DNA of 44,647 nt from an uncultured Collinsella sp. Lineage in GTDB: Bacteria; Actinomycetota; Coriobacteriia; Coriobacteriales; Coriobacteriaceae. Both the position numbers and the translations under genes were made by a program. The DNA is taken from assembly GCA_902472315.1 (NCBI GenBank), contig CABRNM010000013.1, positions 1-44,647 of the forward strand, read 5' to 3'. The notes under the pieces are model-generated. The model did not search any database, was not told where the DNA came from, and saw only the letters and a program-made list of their open reading frames with translations. Shown here piece by piece: positions 33,393-42,833 of the stretch (position 1 is the first letter of the stretch; every line of letters begins with the position of its first letter).

Positions 33393-33508
33393 GGGGAGGA
33401 ATGTAGGCCCGATTTTCGTAGATTCCGCACGAGCCGAAGACCACTTAATGTGGTCTTCGAGCGAGCCCAGGACCTGACCAAGCGAAAATCGGGCCTACAT
33501 TCCTCCCC
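33393..33508. repeat. Nested palindrome, type 2 copy 1, upstream of valS
   Basis: Outer arms (33393-33418 and 33483-33508) are a perfect 26-bp inverted repeat beginning GGGGAGGAATGTAGGCCCG. Inside is a second hairpin, CGAAGACCAC-TTAAT-GTGGTCTTCG (33435-33459), flanked by TTCCGCACGAGC and GCGAGC...AGGAC. The same core occurs in reverse orientation at 36241-36348, where the outer arms have another sequence. The element ends 20 bases before the valS ATG and leaves AGGGAGAG free as ribosome site. A TGCTATTCT extended -10 (33328-33336) would place it inside the valS leader RNA. Confidence 0.88.
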
Positions 33509-33528
33509 GCCGGGACAGGGAGAGATAT

Positions 33529-36225
<2,697 letters not shown>

Positions 36226-36240
36226 GCGGTACTGGGGGAC

Positions 36241-36348
36241 GCGGTTTGGGGCTTTGCTCGCTACTGCGGACAGTCCTGCTCGCACGAAGGCCACATTAAG
36301 TGGCCTTCGGCTCGTGCGGAACTTGTATCGAGCAAAACCCCAAACCGC
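36241..36348. repeat. Nested palindrome, type 2 copy 2, downstream of valS
   Basis: Outer arms GCGGTTTGGGGCTTTGCTCG (36241-36260) and its complement (36329-36348) pair with one C-A mismatch. The inner hairpin is CGAAGGCCAC-ATTAA-GTGGCCTTCG (36285-36309). On the minus strand its flanks TTCCGCACGAGC and GCGAGC-AGGAC match copy 1. Between the copies the inner stem differs by a compensated A-T to G-C change. It begins 16 bases after the valS stop. Between it and folC I see only a weak terminator-like stem. Confidence 0.85.
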
Positions 36349-36450
36349 TCCCATAGCGGTTACGGGGGCGTTCGCTGCCTGGTGGGGCCACTTGGTTGTG
36401 GCCTTGATCTCGCTGCAAAGCGGTGTTTGGCTGATATTTTGAATGGGAGG

Positions 36451-36478
36451 GGCTCGTTGTTGATTCGGGCCTCTTTTT
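36451..36478 (+). terminator. Weak terminator-like stem before folC
   Basis: GGCTCG and CGGGCC pair (one G-U) around TTGTTGATT, followed by TCTTTTT. It is 22 bases before the folC ATG and could be an attenuator or the end of valS transcription. Confidence 0.4.
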
Positions 36479-36499
36479 ATGTTGAGGAGACTTTGGGTT

Positions 36500-37843
36500 A
36501 TGGCTAAGCGTTCTGGGTCGTATGTCGTTCCTTTCTCGTTTGAGTTGCTTTCGTTTGATGAGGCTGTTGGGCTTGCTGCTGATACGGGGCGGATTTCTGG
36601 GGATGCTGGGCCTCTGCTTGAGACGGTTGTCGATATGCTCGATGAGCTGGGGCGTCCGGACGAGTACTTTGATTGCATTCAGGTTGCCGGTACCAATGGC
36701 AAGACGTCGACCACGCGTTTTTCAGCTGCTATCCTTCGCGGCGAGGGGCTCAAGACCGCGCTGTATACGTCGCCGCAGCTTGTTCGCTATCCCGAGCGCG
36801 TGGAGGTCGATGGACGCGTCGTGAGCGACGAGGCCTTTGCCCGTGGCGTTTCGGCCGCTGTTGAGGCGGGGCATCGAGTGAATGCCCGTCGTGTGGCAGC
36901 GGGGGAGCGTGCCTATACCATCACGCCGTTTGACCTGTTGACGGCTGCCGCACTTGTTGTATTTGCCGAGGCCGCGGTGGATGTTGCCGTGCTTGAGGTT
37001 GGCATGGGCGGGCGTTGGGACGCTACGAGTGCGACCGATCCCGTCGCCGTTGCCATTACGGGCATTGGGCTCGATCACACACGTATTTTGGGCGATACGC
37101 TCGAGGCCATTGCGGGGGAGAAGGCTGCGGTCATTAAGCCCGGACGCCTGGTTGTGCTGGGCGAGGGCACGCACGAGGCGAGCGTTCAGCGCGTGATGGA
37201 TGCTCGTTGCCGCGAGTGCGGCGTTGTGCCGCTTGTGGTAAGCCACGCCACGACTAAGGTGCCGGAGCACGTGGGCGATACGGTTGAGTTTAGCTGCACC
37301 ACGCCGCGTGCGATCTATACGTCGAGCATGGTCAAGCCGGCGTATCAGCCGCAGAATGCTGCGTGCGCGATTATGCTCTGCGAGGGGTATCTGGGTCGCG
37401 AACTAGATCATGACAAGCTCGATGCGTCGCTTATGGGCTGTCCCACGCCGGGTCGATTTGATGTGCTGGGAACTGACCCGCTCAAGCTGATCGACGCCTG
37501 CCATAACCCCCAGAGCTGCGAGAACTTTGTGAGCGCGCTGGACGAGATCGATCCGTGTGTTGAAAATCGCCCCACGCTGCTGTGCGCCGCGCTGGCAGAC
37601 AAGGACGTGGCGGGTATCGTTGACGTGCTGATCCCGGCTTTCCCGCGCGTGGTCGTGACGCAGACCGATTCCGATCGCGCCCTGCCGGCAGAGGAGCTCG
37701 CTGCCCTGGTGGACGCCGATAAGCTCGCGGGCGTATACCAGAGCGTGCTCGAGGCCCTCGCGGCTTTCAAGGCCGCGGGCGAGCCCTTCGTAGCAGCTGG
37801 CACCATCACCCTAGCCGGCGAAGTAGCCGGCCTGCTGCGCTAA
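36500..37843 (+). CDS. folC: Folylpolyglutamate/dihydrofolate synthase, 447 aa
   Basis: Mur-ligase-type enzyme adding glutamate to folates. The ATP loop is VAGTNGKTSTTRFSA (about 63-77), the second motif is VLEVGMGGRWDATSA, followed by GIGLDHTRILGDT. LIDACHNPQSC lies near residue 330 as in FolC. The ATG stands 10 bases behind GAGGAG. The first ~45 codons are rich in T-ending and GGG codons, unlike the rest, perhaps to keep the start unstructured. valS-folC order is common in Gram-positive bacteria. Confidence 0.92.
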   Translation: MAKRSGSYVVPFSFELLSFDEAVGLAADTGRISGDAGPLLETVVDMLDELGRPDEYFDCIQVAGTNGKTSTTRFSAAILRGEGLKTALYTSPQLVRYPERVEVDGRVVSDEAFARGVSAAVEAGHRVNARRVAAGERAYTITPFDLLTAAALVVFAEAAVDVAVLEVGMGGRWDATSATDPVAVAITGIGLDHTRILGDTLEAIAGEKAAVIKPGRLVVLGEGTHEASVQRVMDARCRECGVVPLVVSHATTKVPEHVGDTVEFSCTTPRAIYTSSMVKPAYQPQNAACAIMLCEGYLGRELDHDKLDASLMGCPTPGRFDVLGTDPLKLIDACHNPQSCENFVSALDEIDPCVENRPTLLCAALADKDVAGIVDVLIPAFPRVVVTQTDSDRALPAEELAALVDADKLAGVYQSVLEALAAFKAAGEPFVAAGTITLAGEVAGLLR

Positions 37844-37857
37844 CCCATCCCCTCATC

Positions 37858-37924
37858 AGTTGCGGTGATATATGGACTGTTTTACAAGCCATAAGCCTCA
37901 AACAGTCCGTATATCACCGCAACT
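37858..37924. repeat. 67-nt palindromic repeat, type 1 copy C
   Basis: AGTTGCGGTGATATATGGAC... pairs with GTCCGTATATCACCGCAACT with one G-U. Compared with copies B and D, AAATAC has become ATATAT/ATATAC and the other arm changed to fit. It begins 15 bases after the folC stop, and the IS110 element follows within about 30 bases. Confidence 0.9.
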
Positions 37925-38052
37925 TAAAAGCAGTCAATTTGGGACGTGTCTCTATAGTTTTGTCAACCGCGTGCTTCGCGCCATTTCGGCATGACGCATC
38001 CGGGCATCTGGCGCCCCCGCTTGGTTTCCTCTTCGGTTGATCCCGCCGCCCG

Positions 38053-39219
38053 CTAGGCCGCGTACGGGACGGCGTCGCGCATGATCGCGTAGATGACCTT
38101 GAGCCTCTTCCTCGCGACCGCCTTCAGCGCCTTGCTGTGCCTCATCCCCCTCGCCCTGCACTCCCCGTAGTACCTCCCGAACCTGTTGTCCGTGCCGATG
38201 AGGGAGTTGCAGCTGAATATGAGCAGGTTCTTGAGCCGCCTGTTCCCGCCGTGCTGAGGCGACGTCGACCTGATGCTGCTCCCGGAGCGCCTGTCTGACG
38301 GCGCCACGCCGCAATAGCTCGCGAGCTCGTCGTGCCCCCTGAACGCGGATATGTCGATCGACGTCACCAGCGCCGCGGCGGTCTTGGGGCCGATCCCGGG
38401 CACCGTGAGGAGGCACTCGTAGACCTCGTCGCCCGCCAGCGAGTCGGCCACGAGCGAGTCGAGTTCCTCGATGTCGGCGTCGAGGGAGGCTATCTCCCGG
38501 GCGAGTATCCGGACCGCGACGTCCTCGCCGGCCGGGAGCCGCCTTCCCGAGCGCGACGAGGCCAGCAGCGCCTCCCAGAGCCTCCTGGCCCCCGCCGCGG
38601 GGGCGCCCGCGCGCCTGGCGGCGTTCGAGAACCTGCGCCAGCCGGCGGCCGAGCACCCGGCGGCCCCGCCGAACTCGGCCAGCATCGACACCTGCCAGCG
38701 GCTCGACGGGTCGACCGCGCCCTCGAGCGCGGGGTCGGCCTCGAGCAGGGTCGCGCGCAGCCTGTTCTTCGCGCGGGTCCTGGCGGACGACGCAAACTCG
38801 CGCTGCGACGACAGGATCCGCAGCGAGGCGGTCCCCTCGGGCTCCTCGGGCGCCGGCCTGAGGGCGCGGGGCACGCCGAGCGCGGTGCGCGCGATCACCT
38901 CGGCGTCGATGGCGTCGGTCTTCGCGATGCCGGGGAACATCCCGCGGGCCTGCTTCTCGGCATATCCGGGCAGGTAGGCGCAGGGGTTCCCGTGCGCATG
39001 GGCGCGCGCGAGGACCAGTGCGCCGATGTTTCGCTTCTGGTCGACGACGACCAGCGCGCCGGAGCCGGCCCGCTCGAGCAGCCGGTCGATGTCGTCGGGC
39101 CTGTTTGCCAGCTCGGCCCTGAAGGCGACGCCCCCTCCCGCATCGAGCGCGCACGCGCTGTGCGAGCTCTTCCCGACGTCGATCCCCAGGTAGGCCACGG
39201 GCGTCTCTGCTGCAGGCAT
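38053..39219 (-). CDS. IS110-family transposase (DEDD recombinase), 388 aa
   Basis: Transposase with the N-terminal RuvC-like DEDD domain (YLGIDVGKSSHSACALDAGG at about 10-29, KTDAIDAEVIARTALG near 120) and the C-terminal transposase_20 domain (LLTVPGIGPKTAAALV, then YCGVAPSDRRSGSSIRS with the nucleophilic serine). Lengths fit intact IS110 members, with no frameshift or stop. GGGAGAGG precedes the ATG at 39219. The gene is markedly more GC-rich than its neighbours, consistent with transfer. IS110 transposases are guided by bridge RNAs encoded in the non-coding end next to the gene. Confidence 0.92.
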   Translation of the reverse strand: MPAAETPVAYLGIDVGKSSHSACALDAGGGVAFRAELANRPDDIDRLLERAGSGALVVVDQKRNIGALVLARAHAHGNPCAYLPGYAEKQARGMFPGIAKTDAIDAEVIARTALGVPRALRPAPEEPEGTASLRILSSQREFASSARTRAKNRLRATLLEADPALEGAVDPSSRWQVSMLAEFGGAAGCSAAGWRRFSNAARRAGAPAAGARRLWEALLASSRSGRRLPAGEDVAVRILAREIASLDADIEELDSLVADSLAGDEVYECLLTVPGIGPKTAAALVTSIDISAFRGHDELASYCGVAPSDRRSGSSIRSTSPQHGGNRRLKNLLIFSCNSLIGTDNRFGRYYGECRARGMRHSKALKAVARKRLKVIYAIMRDAVPYAA

Positions 39220-39425
39220 GGTGTATCCTCTCCCTTGAGCCGGCCGTTAGCCGCGGAAGCGACACCCACATTACCCCGCCGTGGCCCGGTCCGGGCCCGG
39301 CACATCTCTATCAGTCGTTCCCCGCGGCCCCTCCCGCCCCGGCGGCAACACGTCCCGGGCCCTCTACGGGGCAGGGGCTGACGGCCGTCCGGGGCGGTCG
39401 GCCAGCGACCACCGGTACGGCTCAA
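39220..39425 (-). ncRNA. Candidate bridge RNA region of the IS110 element
   Basis: About 200 bases of non-coding, highly GC-rich DNA stand upstream of the transposase, where IS110-group elements encode their bridge RNA. Short self-complementary segments are visible (CCGGGCCCGG at 39291-39300 with GGCCCGGTCC beside it; GGCCG runs), but I could not fold target and donor loops by eye. Assigned from element type and position. Confidence 0.35.
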
Positions 39426-39444
39426 TCGTATAACCGTGCAACGG

Positions 39445-39470
39445 AAAAGAGCCGCCCTTTCGGACGGCTC
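39445..39470 (-). terminator. Minus-strand terminator beyond the M24 peptidase gene
   Basis: Read on the minus strand, GAGCCGTCC-GAAA-GGGCGGCTC is followed by TTTT. It would end transcription coming from the peptidase gene at 39730, after passing the palindromes at 39519-39726. Confidence 0.65.
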
Positions 39471-39518
39471 AAACTGTAATGGGGCTTTTTTAGCTGCCCT
39501 GTGCCCTGAGTTGACTCG

Positions 39519-39685
39519 CTTGCCACGAAATGGGCCTATTTACTACGTTTGGCCGGTTACCCTCGACCATACAGAGAATTGCGAAATCAAAACCGCAGGT
39601 AGAAGGCTTGCTGGTTTTCAAAAAAGACCCGCATGGTCGACCCATGCGGGTTAAACGTAGTAGATAGGCCGTTTTTGTGGCGAAG
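39519..39685. repeat. Nested palindrome, type 3 (single copy)
   Basis: GGCCTATTTACTACGTTT (39533-39550) pairs with AAACGTAGTAGATAGGCC (39653-39670), one mismatch; similarity continues weakly outward (TTGCCACGAAA / GTGGCGAA). An inner hairpin ACCCGCATGG-TCGAC-CCATGCGGGT (39627-39651) abuts the right arm. The plan of outer arms plus inner hairpin resembles the elements around valS, but the sequences differ. Confidence 0.75.
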
Positions 39686-39695
39686 CCTTGGCAGG

Positions 39696-39726
39696 ATGCG
39701 GCAAAGGGGCTGTCCCTTTGCCGCAT
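39696..39726. repeat. 13-bp perfect hairpin with GGGACAGCCCCTTT motif
   Basis: ATGCGGCAAAGGG and CCCTTTGCCGCAT pair perfectly around GCTGT, four bases after the peptidase stop. On the minus strand it contains GGGACAGCCCCTTTG, a member of the GGGAC...CCTTT motif group. No T-run follows, so it is more likely a REP-type or mRNA-end element than a terminator. Confidence 0.8.
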
Positions 39727-39729
39727 TGG

Positions 39730-40818
39730 CTAGTCTAGGCGGACTGGGTCGTGGGGGTAGGCGTTGAGAATCTCGACGCCGGACTCGGTCACCAGGGCTA
39801 GATCCTCGATGCGGACGCCGGTGCGGCCGGGGAGGTAGATGCCCGGCTCGATGGAGAACGTCATGCCCGGCTCCACGACCTGTTCGTTGACGAGCGAGAC
39901 GTCGCCCGGCTCGTGGTCCTGCAAGCCGGGCGAGTGTCCCAGGCGATGCGTAAAGTACTGCCCATAGCCCGCATCCTCAATCACGTCGCGTGCGGCGCGG
40001 TCCAGGTCATACATGCGCACGCCCGGTGCGATGAGCGCCTCGGCGGCCTCGTTGGCGCGGCGCACGATGTCGTAGATGTGCGCCGTCTCCTCGTCTGGCT
40101 CGCCCCAAAAGAACGTGCGCGTCATGTCCGAGCAGTAGTTGCGATGGCGTCCGCCAATATCGAACAGTACCACGTCGCCACGCTTGAGTACGGTGTCGTC
40201 GGGCTCGTGGTGCGGGTCGCCGGCGTTGGCGCCAAAGCTCACGATGGGCGGAAAGCTAAAACCCTCGCAGCCGTGCTTGCGGTACAGACCGAGCATCTGA
40301 TCGGCAATTTCGCGCTCCGTCACGCCTTCATGGACGAGCTTGATGGCGTTGGCCATCACGGCGTCGTTGGCGGCAGAGGACGCGCGCATAAGCTCCTGCT
40401 CGGTAGCGTCTTTGTAGGTGCGTGCGGCGGTGACGGCAAAGTCGCCAAGGAAGAACTCGCTCGCGGCGTGACGCTCCATGAGGGGCATCAAAAAGCCGGA
40501 GCGCATGACGGTATCGATGCCGAGTGGTTTGTTCGGATCGACCTCACGAACGATGGCGTCGGCCACGACGTCGTTGTCGGTGTGATAGGCGACGCGGGCA
40601 TTGTCATACTCCGGCAGTTGGTGTAGCGCATTGACCAAGATCGCGGGCTCGGTATCGCGTGCGAGCAGAACGCCGCAAAAACGCTCGAACATATCGGCAT
40701 AAAAGCCGGTCAGGTAATAGATCGACCACGGGTCGTTTACGAGCAGCTGTGCGCCGGGGTGCTGAGCCTCGAGCGCATCGAGCACGTGCGCCACACGCTG
40801 GTCATCGACATGTGCCAT
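39730..40818 (-). CDS. M24-family Xaa-Pro aminopeptidase/dipeptidase, 362 aa
   Basis: Metallopeptidase cleaving Xaa-Pro bonds. The N-terminal creatinase-like domain (to about 125) precedes the pita-bread domain. Metal ligands are visible as the Asp of VLFDIGGRHRNY, the Asp of CSDMTRTFF, the His of THRLGHSPGL, the Glu of FSIEPGIY and the Glu of VRIEDLALV. Start at ATG 40818 behind AAAGGA; an upstream in-frame ATG at 40857 lacks a ribosome site. It is probably monocistronic, separated from the upstream GlpA operon by palindromic repeats. Confidence 0.88.
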   Translation of the reverse strand: MAHVDDQRVAHVLDALEAQHPGAQLLVNDPWSIYYLTGFYADMFERFCGVLLARDTEPAILVNALHQLPEYDNARVAYHTDNDVVADAIVREVDPNKPLGIDTVMRSGFLMPLMERHAASEFFLGDFAVTAARTYKDATEQELMRASSAANDAVMANAIKLVHEGVTEREIADQMLGLYRKHGCEGFSFPPIVSFGANAGDPHHEPDDTVLKRGDVVLFDIGGRHRNYCSDMTRTFFWGEPDEETAHIYDIVRRANEAAEALIAPGVRMYDLDRAARDVIEDAGYGQYFTHRLGHSPGLQDHEPGDVSLVNEQVVEPGMTFSIEPGIYLPGRTGVRIEDLALVTESGVEILNAYPHDPVRLD

Positions 40819-40859
40819 ACATCGTCCTTTCGCTAGGTTGCCACCATGGTATCCCAAGC

Positions 40860-40910
40860 CCGGCAGATAGGGACGTTCCTTTTATGCCGGCACTCCGGGA
40901 CACTCCTTTG
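40860..40910. repeat. Two GGGAC...CCTTT motifs with CCGGCA/TGCCGG dyad
   Basis: GGGACGTTCCTTTT (40870-40883) is enclosed by CCGGCA (40860-40865) and TGCCGG (40885-40890); GGGACACTCCTTTG (40897-40910) follows. Both are on the plus strand, 50-90 bases upstream of the peptidase start. Confidence 0.55.
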
Positions 40911-40931
40911 CATCCCATGCGCGCCCTCACA

Positions 40932-40998
40932 AGTTGCGGTGAAATACGGACTGTTTAGCGGCCTGAAGCCATAAAACAGTCCGTATTTCACCGCAACT
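40932..40998. repeat. 67-nt palindromic repeat, type 1 copy D
   Basis: AGTTGCGGTGAAATACGGAC... and GTCCGTATTTCACCGCAACT are perfectly complementary over 25 bp, with a 17-nt loop. It lies between the 3' end of the DUF1667 gene and the peptidase start, both on the minus strand. Confidence 0.9.
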
Positions 40999-41026
40999 GC
41001 GGAGGAGGGCGGGGTGGATGGCGGGG

Positions 41027-41080
41027 TAGCTAAAAGAGCCCCGTCCCTAATTAGCTAAAGAGCCCCGTCCCTAATTAGCT
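41027..41080. repeat. Tandem 24-25-nt repeat with GGGACGGGGCTCTTT on the minus strand
   Basis: Two units, TAGCTAAAAGAGCCCCGTCC(CTAAT) at 41027-41051 and the same with one A less at 41052-41075, are followed by a partial third. The second unit runs into the end of the DUF1667 gene, so its last codons (VAN and stop) come from the repeat. Confidence 0.85.
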
Positions 41081-41481
41081 ACTTGGGCTCGGTCGATGTC
41101 CATGCTGGCGATTAGGTTGATGTTGGTGTCTAGGAGGTTCTCTAGCACGACGTCGCCCATGCGGGTGGGGGCGTTGACAACTAGGCCGCGGATGAGGTCC
41201 ATGGCCTGGGCGTGGAGCGTCAGCGGGATGGCTTTGGCCGTGCGCACGGGGAGCAGGGCTTCGTCGCCGCCGGAGACGGCCACGGTCGTCGTGAGCACGC
41301 GCATGGGGCGGGTGAGTTCCTGATGTGCGAACTTATCACCGCGCGGGCAGCTGTTGCCGGTCACGGAGCGCACCTCTACCACGGCGCCGTCTGCGTTGCG
41401 CTCTACCTCTACGGTCAGGAGGCACTCGGATGGGCAGGTGGTGCAGTTGAACTGCAACGTCTCGATCGTGTTTGTGCTCAT
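41071..41481 (-). CDS. DUF1667 protein of the GlpA-type triad, 136 aa
   Basis: Small cysteine protein regularly encoded with a GlpA-like dehydrogenase and a second flavoprotein. Two Cys groups are seen near the N-terminus: CTTCPSEC (about 13-20) and NSCPRGDKFA (about 43-52), a likely metal or iron-sulfur site. The second half reads RPMRVLTTTVAVSGGDE, typical of DUF1667. ATG 41481 is preceded by GGAGG; the frame continues further upstream into the neighbouring gene without need. It may form a complex with the two flavoproteins. Its final residues are encoded by the adjacent tandem repeat. Confidence 0.8.
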   Translation of the reverse strand: MSTNTIETLQFNCTTCPSECLLTVEVERNADGAVVEVRSVTGNSCPRGDKFAHQELTRPMRVLTTTVAVSGGDEALLPVRTAKAIPLTLHAQAMDLIRGLVVNAPTRMGDVVLENLLDTNINLIASMDIDRAQVAN

Positions 41482-41485
41482 GGCC

Positions 41486-42832
41486 TTACGCCTCCTCAAC
41501 GGGATCGACTGACAGGACAATCTCGCTGGCATCCAGGTCGAGTGCGCGCTGAATCACCTTTGCCGGCAGTGGGAAGCTTTCCATGACGCTCGGCTTAAAC
41601 GCGCGGACCTTGCCGGCGAACAGCTCCTCGTCGCCTGCCAGAATGCGCACGCGGGCGGCGTCGACCGGTCGGCGTACGCGGAAGTTGAGCTTGGTGAGTG
41701 CCACAGCCGTAATGCGTCCCGGCAGCGCGTAGCCCGCGATGCCGGCAGGGGAGACCGTGAGCTCGCAGTCCGGAACGGCGCCCGCGCCGGCCCCCATCGC
41801 GTACGCCGCTGCAGTTGCGCCAGCCCTCTCGGACTCGGTCGTTACGTTGTCGGCAAGGTCGTGTACGTGCAGCACGTTGCCGCAGGCAAAGATGCCCGGC
41901 ACGCCCGTCTGCAGGCTCTGGTCCACCACGGCGCCTCGCGTGCGCGGGTCAAGCTCCACGCCTGCGGCAACCGAAAGCTCGTTCTCGGGAATCAAGCCCA
42001 CCGAAAGCAGCAGTGTGTCACACGGAACAATGCGCTCAGTCCCCGGAATGGGCGCCAGACGCTCGTCGACGTGGCTCACCTCGACGGCTTCCACGCGGTC
42101 GTGCCCGATCACGCGTGTGACGGTGGTGGACAGGTGCAGCGGAATCTCAAAGTCGTCCAGGCAGTTTTTCACATTTCGACGCAGGCCGTTGGCGTACGGC
42201 ATAAGTTCGTACACGCCCTCGACCGAAATCCCCTCGAGCGTGCAGCGACGAGCCATGATGAGCCCGATATCGCCCGAACCCAAGATGACGGCGCGCGAGC
42301 CGGGCTTGAGGTTTTCGATATTGATGTATCGCTGCGCCAAGCCGGCCGTAAACACGCCGGCGGGACGGCTACCGGGAATCTTGATCTCGCTGCGGGTGCG
42401 CTCGCGGCAACCCATGGCAAGGACGACCGCGCGCCCGGTGAGCTGCAACATGCCGGTGGGGCTCATGAGCGTGACGGTGTGGAGTGCGGCGTCTTCCGTG
42501 GACTCGCCCGAATCAATTCCGATTACCATGCTGTTCAGGAACAGCGCAATGTCGGTTGCGTGCACCTGGTCGATAAAGCGCTGCGCGTACTCGGGACCGG
42601 TGAGCTCCTGTTTAAAGTGCGACAGGCCAAAGCCGGGGTGGATGCACTGGCGGAGGATTCCGCCCAGGTGCTGCTCGCGTTCCACGATGGCCACGCGTGC
42701 GCCTGCCTCATGCGCGGCAAGCGCAGCTGCCATGCCGGCAGGTCCGCCGCCGATAACGACCACGTCGAAGGCTTGCGTTTGCACGGCTTCTACGACGCCG
42801 CAATCAATCGCGCTCGATTTGAATTCTGCCAT
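41486..42832 (-). CDS. FAD-dependent pyridine nucleotide-type oxidoreductase of the GlpA triad, 448 aa
   Basis: Flavoprotein partner of the glycerol-3-phosphate dehydrogenase-like protein. FAD binding is at VVVIGGGPAGMAAALAAHEA (about 24-43), the NAD(P)-type site at AVILGSGDIGLIMARR (about 187-202), and the second FAD motif at GVPGIFACGNVLHVHDLADN. CIHPGFGLSHFKQELTG shows the family's conserved segment. The C-terminal 90 residues form an extra domain. It starts one base after the GlpA stop and ends four bases before the DUF1667 start, so the three are one operon. It could pass electrons from glycerol-3-phosphate to NAD or a quinone-like acceptor; direction is unknown. Confidence 0.82.
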   Translation of the reverse strand: MAEFKSSAIDCGVVEAVQTQAFDVVVIGGGPAGMAAALAAHEAGARVAIVEREQHLGGILRQCIHPGFGLSHFKQELTGPEYAQRFIDQVHATDIALFLNSMVIGIDSGESTEDAALHTVTLMSPTGMLQLTGRAVVLAMGCRERTRSEIKIPGSRPAGVFTAGLAQRYINIENLKPGSRAVILGSGDIGLIMARRCTLEGISVEGVYELMPYANGLRRNVKNCLDDFEIPLHLSTTVTRVIGHDRVEAVEVSHVDERLAPIPGTERIVPCDTLLLSVGLIPENELSVAAGVELDPRTRGAVVDQSLQTGVPGIFACGNVLHVHDLADNVTTESERAGATAAAYAMGAGAGAVPDCELTVSPAGIAGYALPGRITAVALTKLNFRVRRPVDAARVRILAGDEELFAGKVRAFKPSVMESFPLPAKVIQRALDLDASEIVLSVDPVEEA

Positions 42833-42833
42833 C

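Larger units (their letters stand above)
37951..39430 (-). mobile_element. IS110-family insertion sequence (limits approximate)
   Basis: A single DEDD/Ser transposase gene is flanked by about 100 and 200 bp of GC-rich non-coding DNA. There are no terminal inverted repeats, as usual for IS110. Composition changes sharply near 37965 and 39425. A similar TCTCTAT(n)AGT is present at 37949-37958 and 39305-39315 in the same orientation and could mark the recombination cores, in which case the element would end near 39311 rather than 39425. The exact ends need comparison with an empty site. Confidence 0.65.

Noticed and set aside
33328..33528. T-box riboswitch in the valS leader
   Set aside because: No AGGGTGGNACCGCG-like T-box sequence or antiterminator is present; the structure is explained by the nested palindrome that recurs after valS.
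41027..41080. CRISPR-like direct repeats
   Set aside because: The two units are adjacent with no spacer, and the unit belongs to the REP-like motif group. No cas genes are present.
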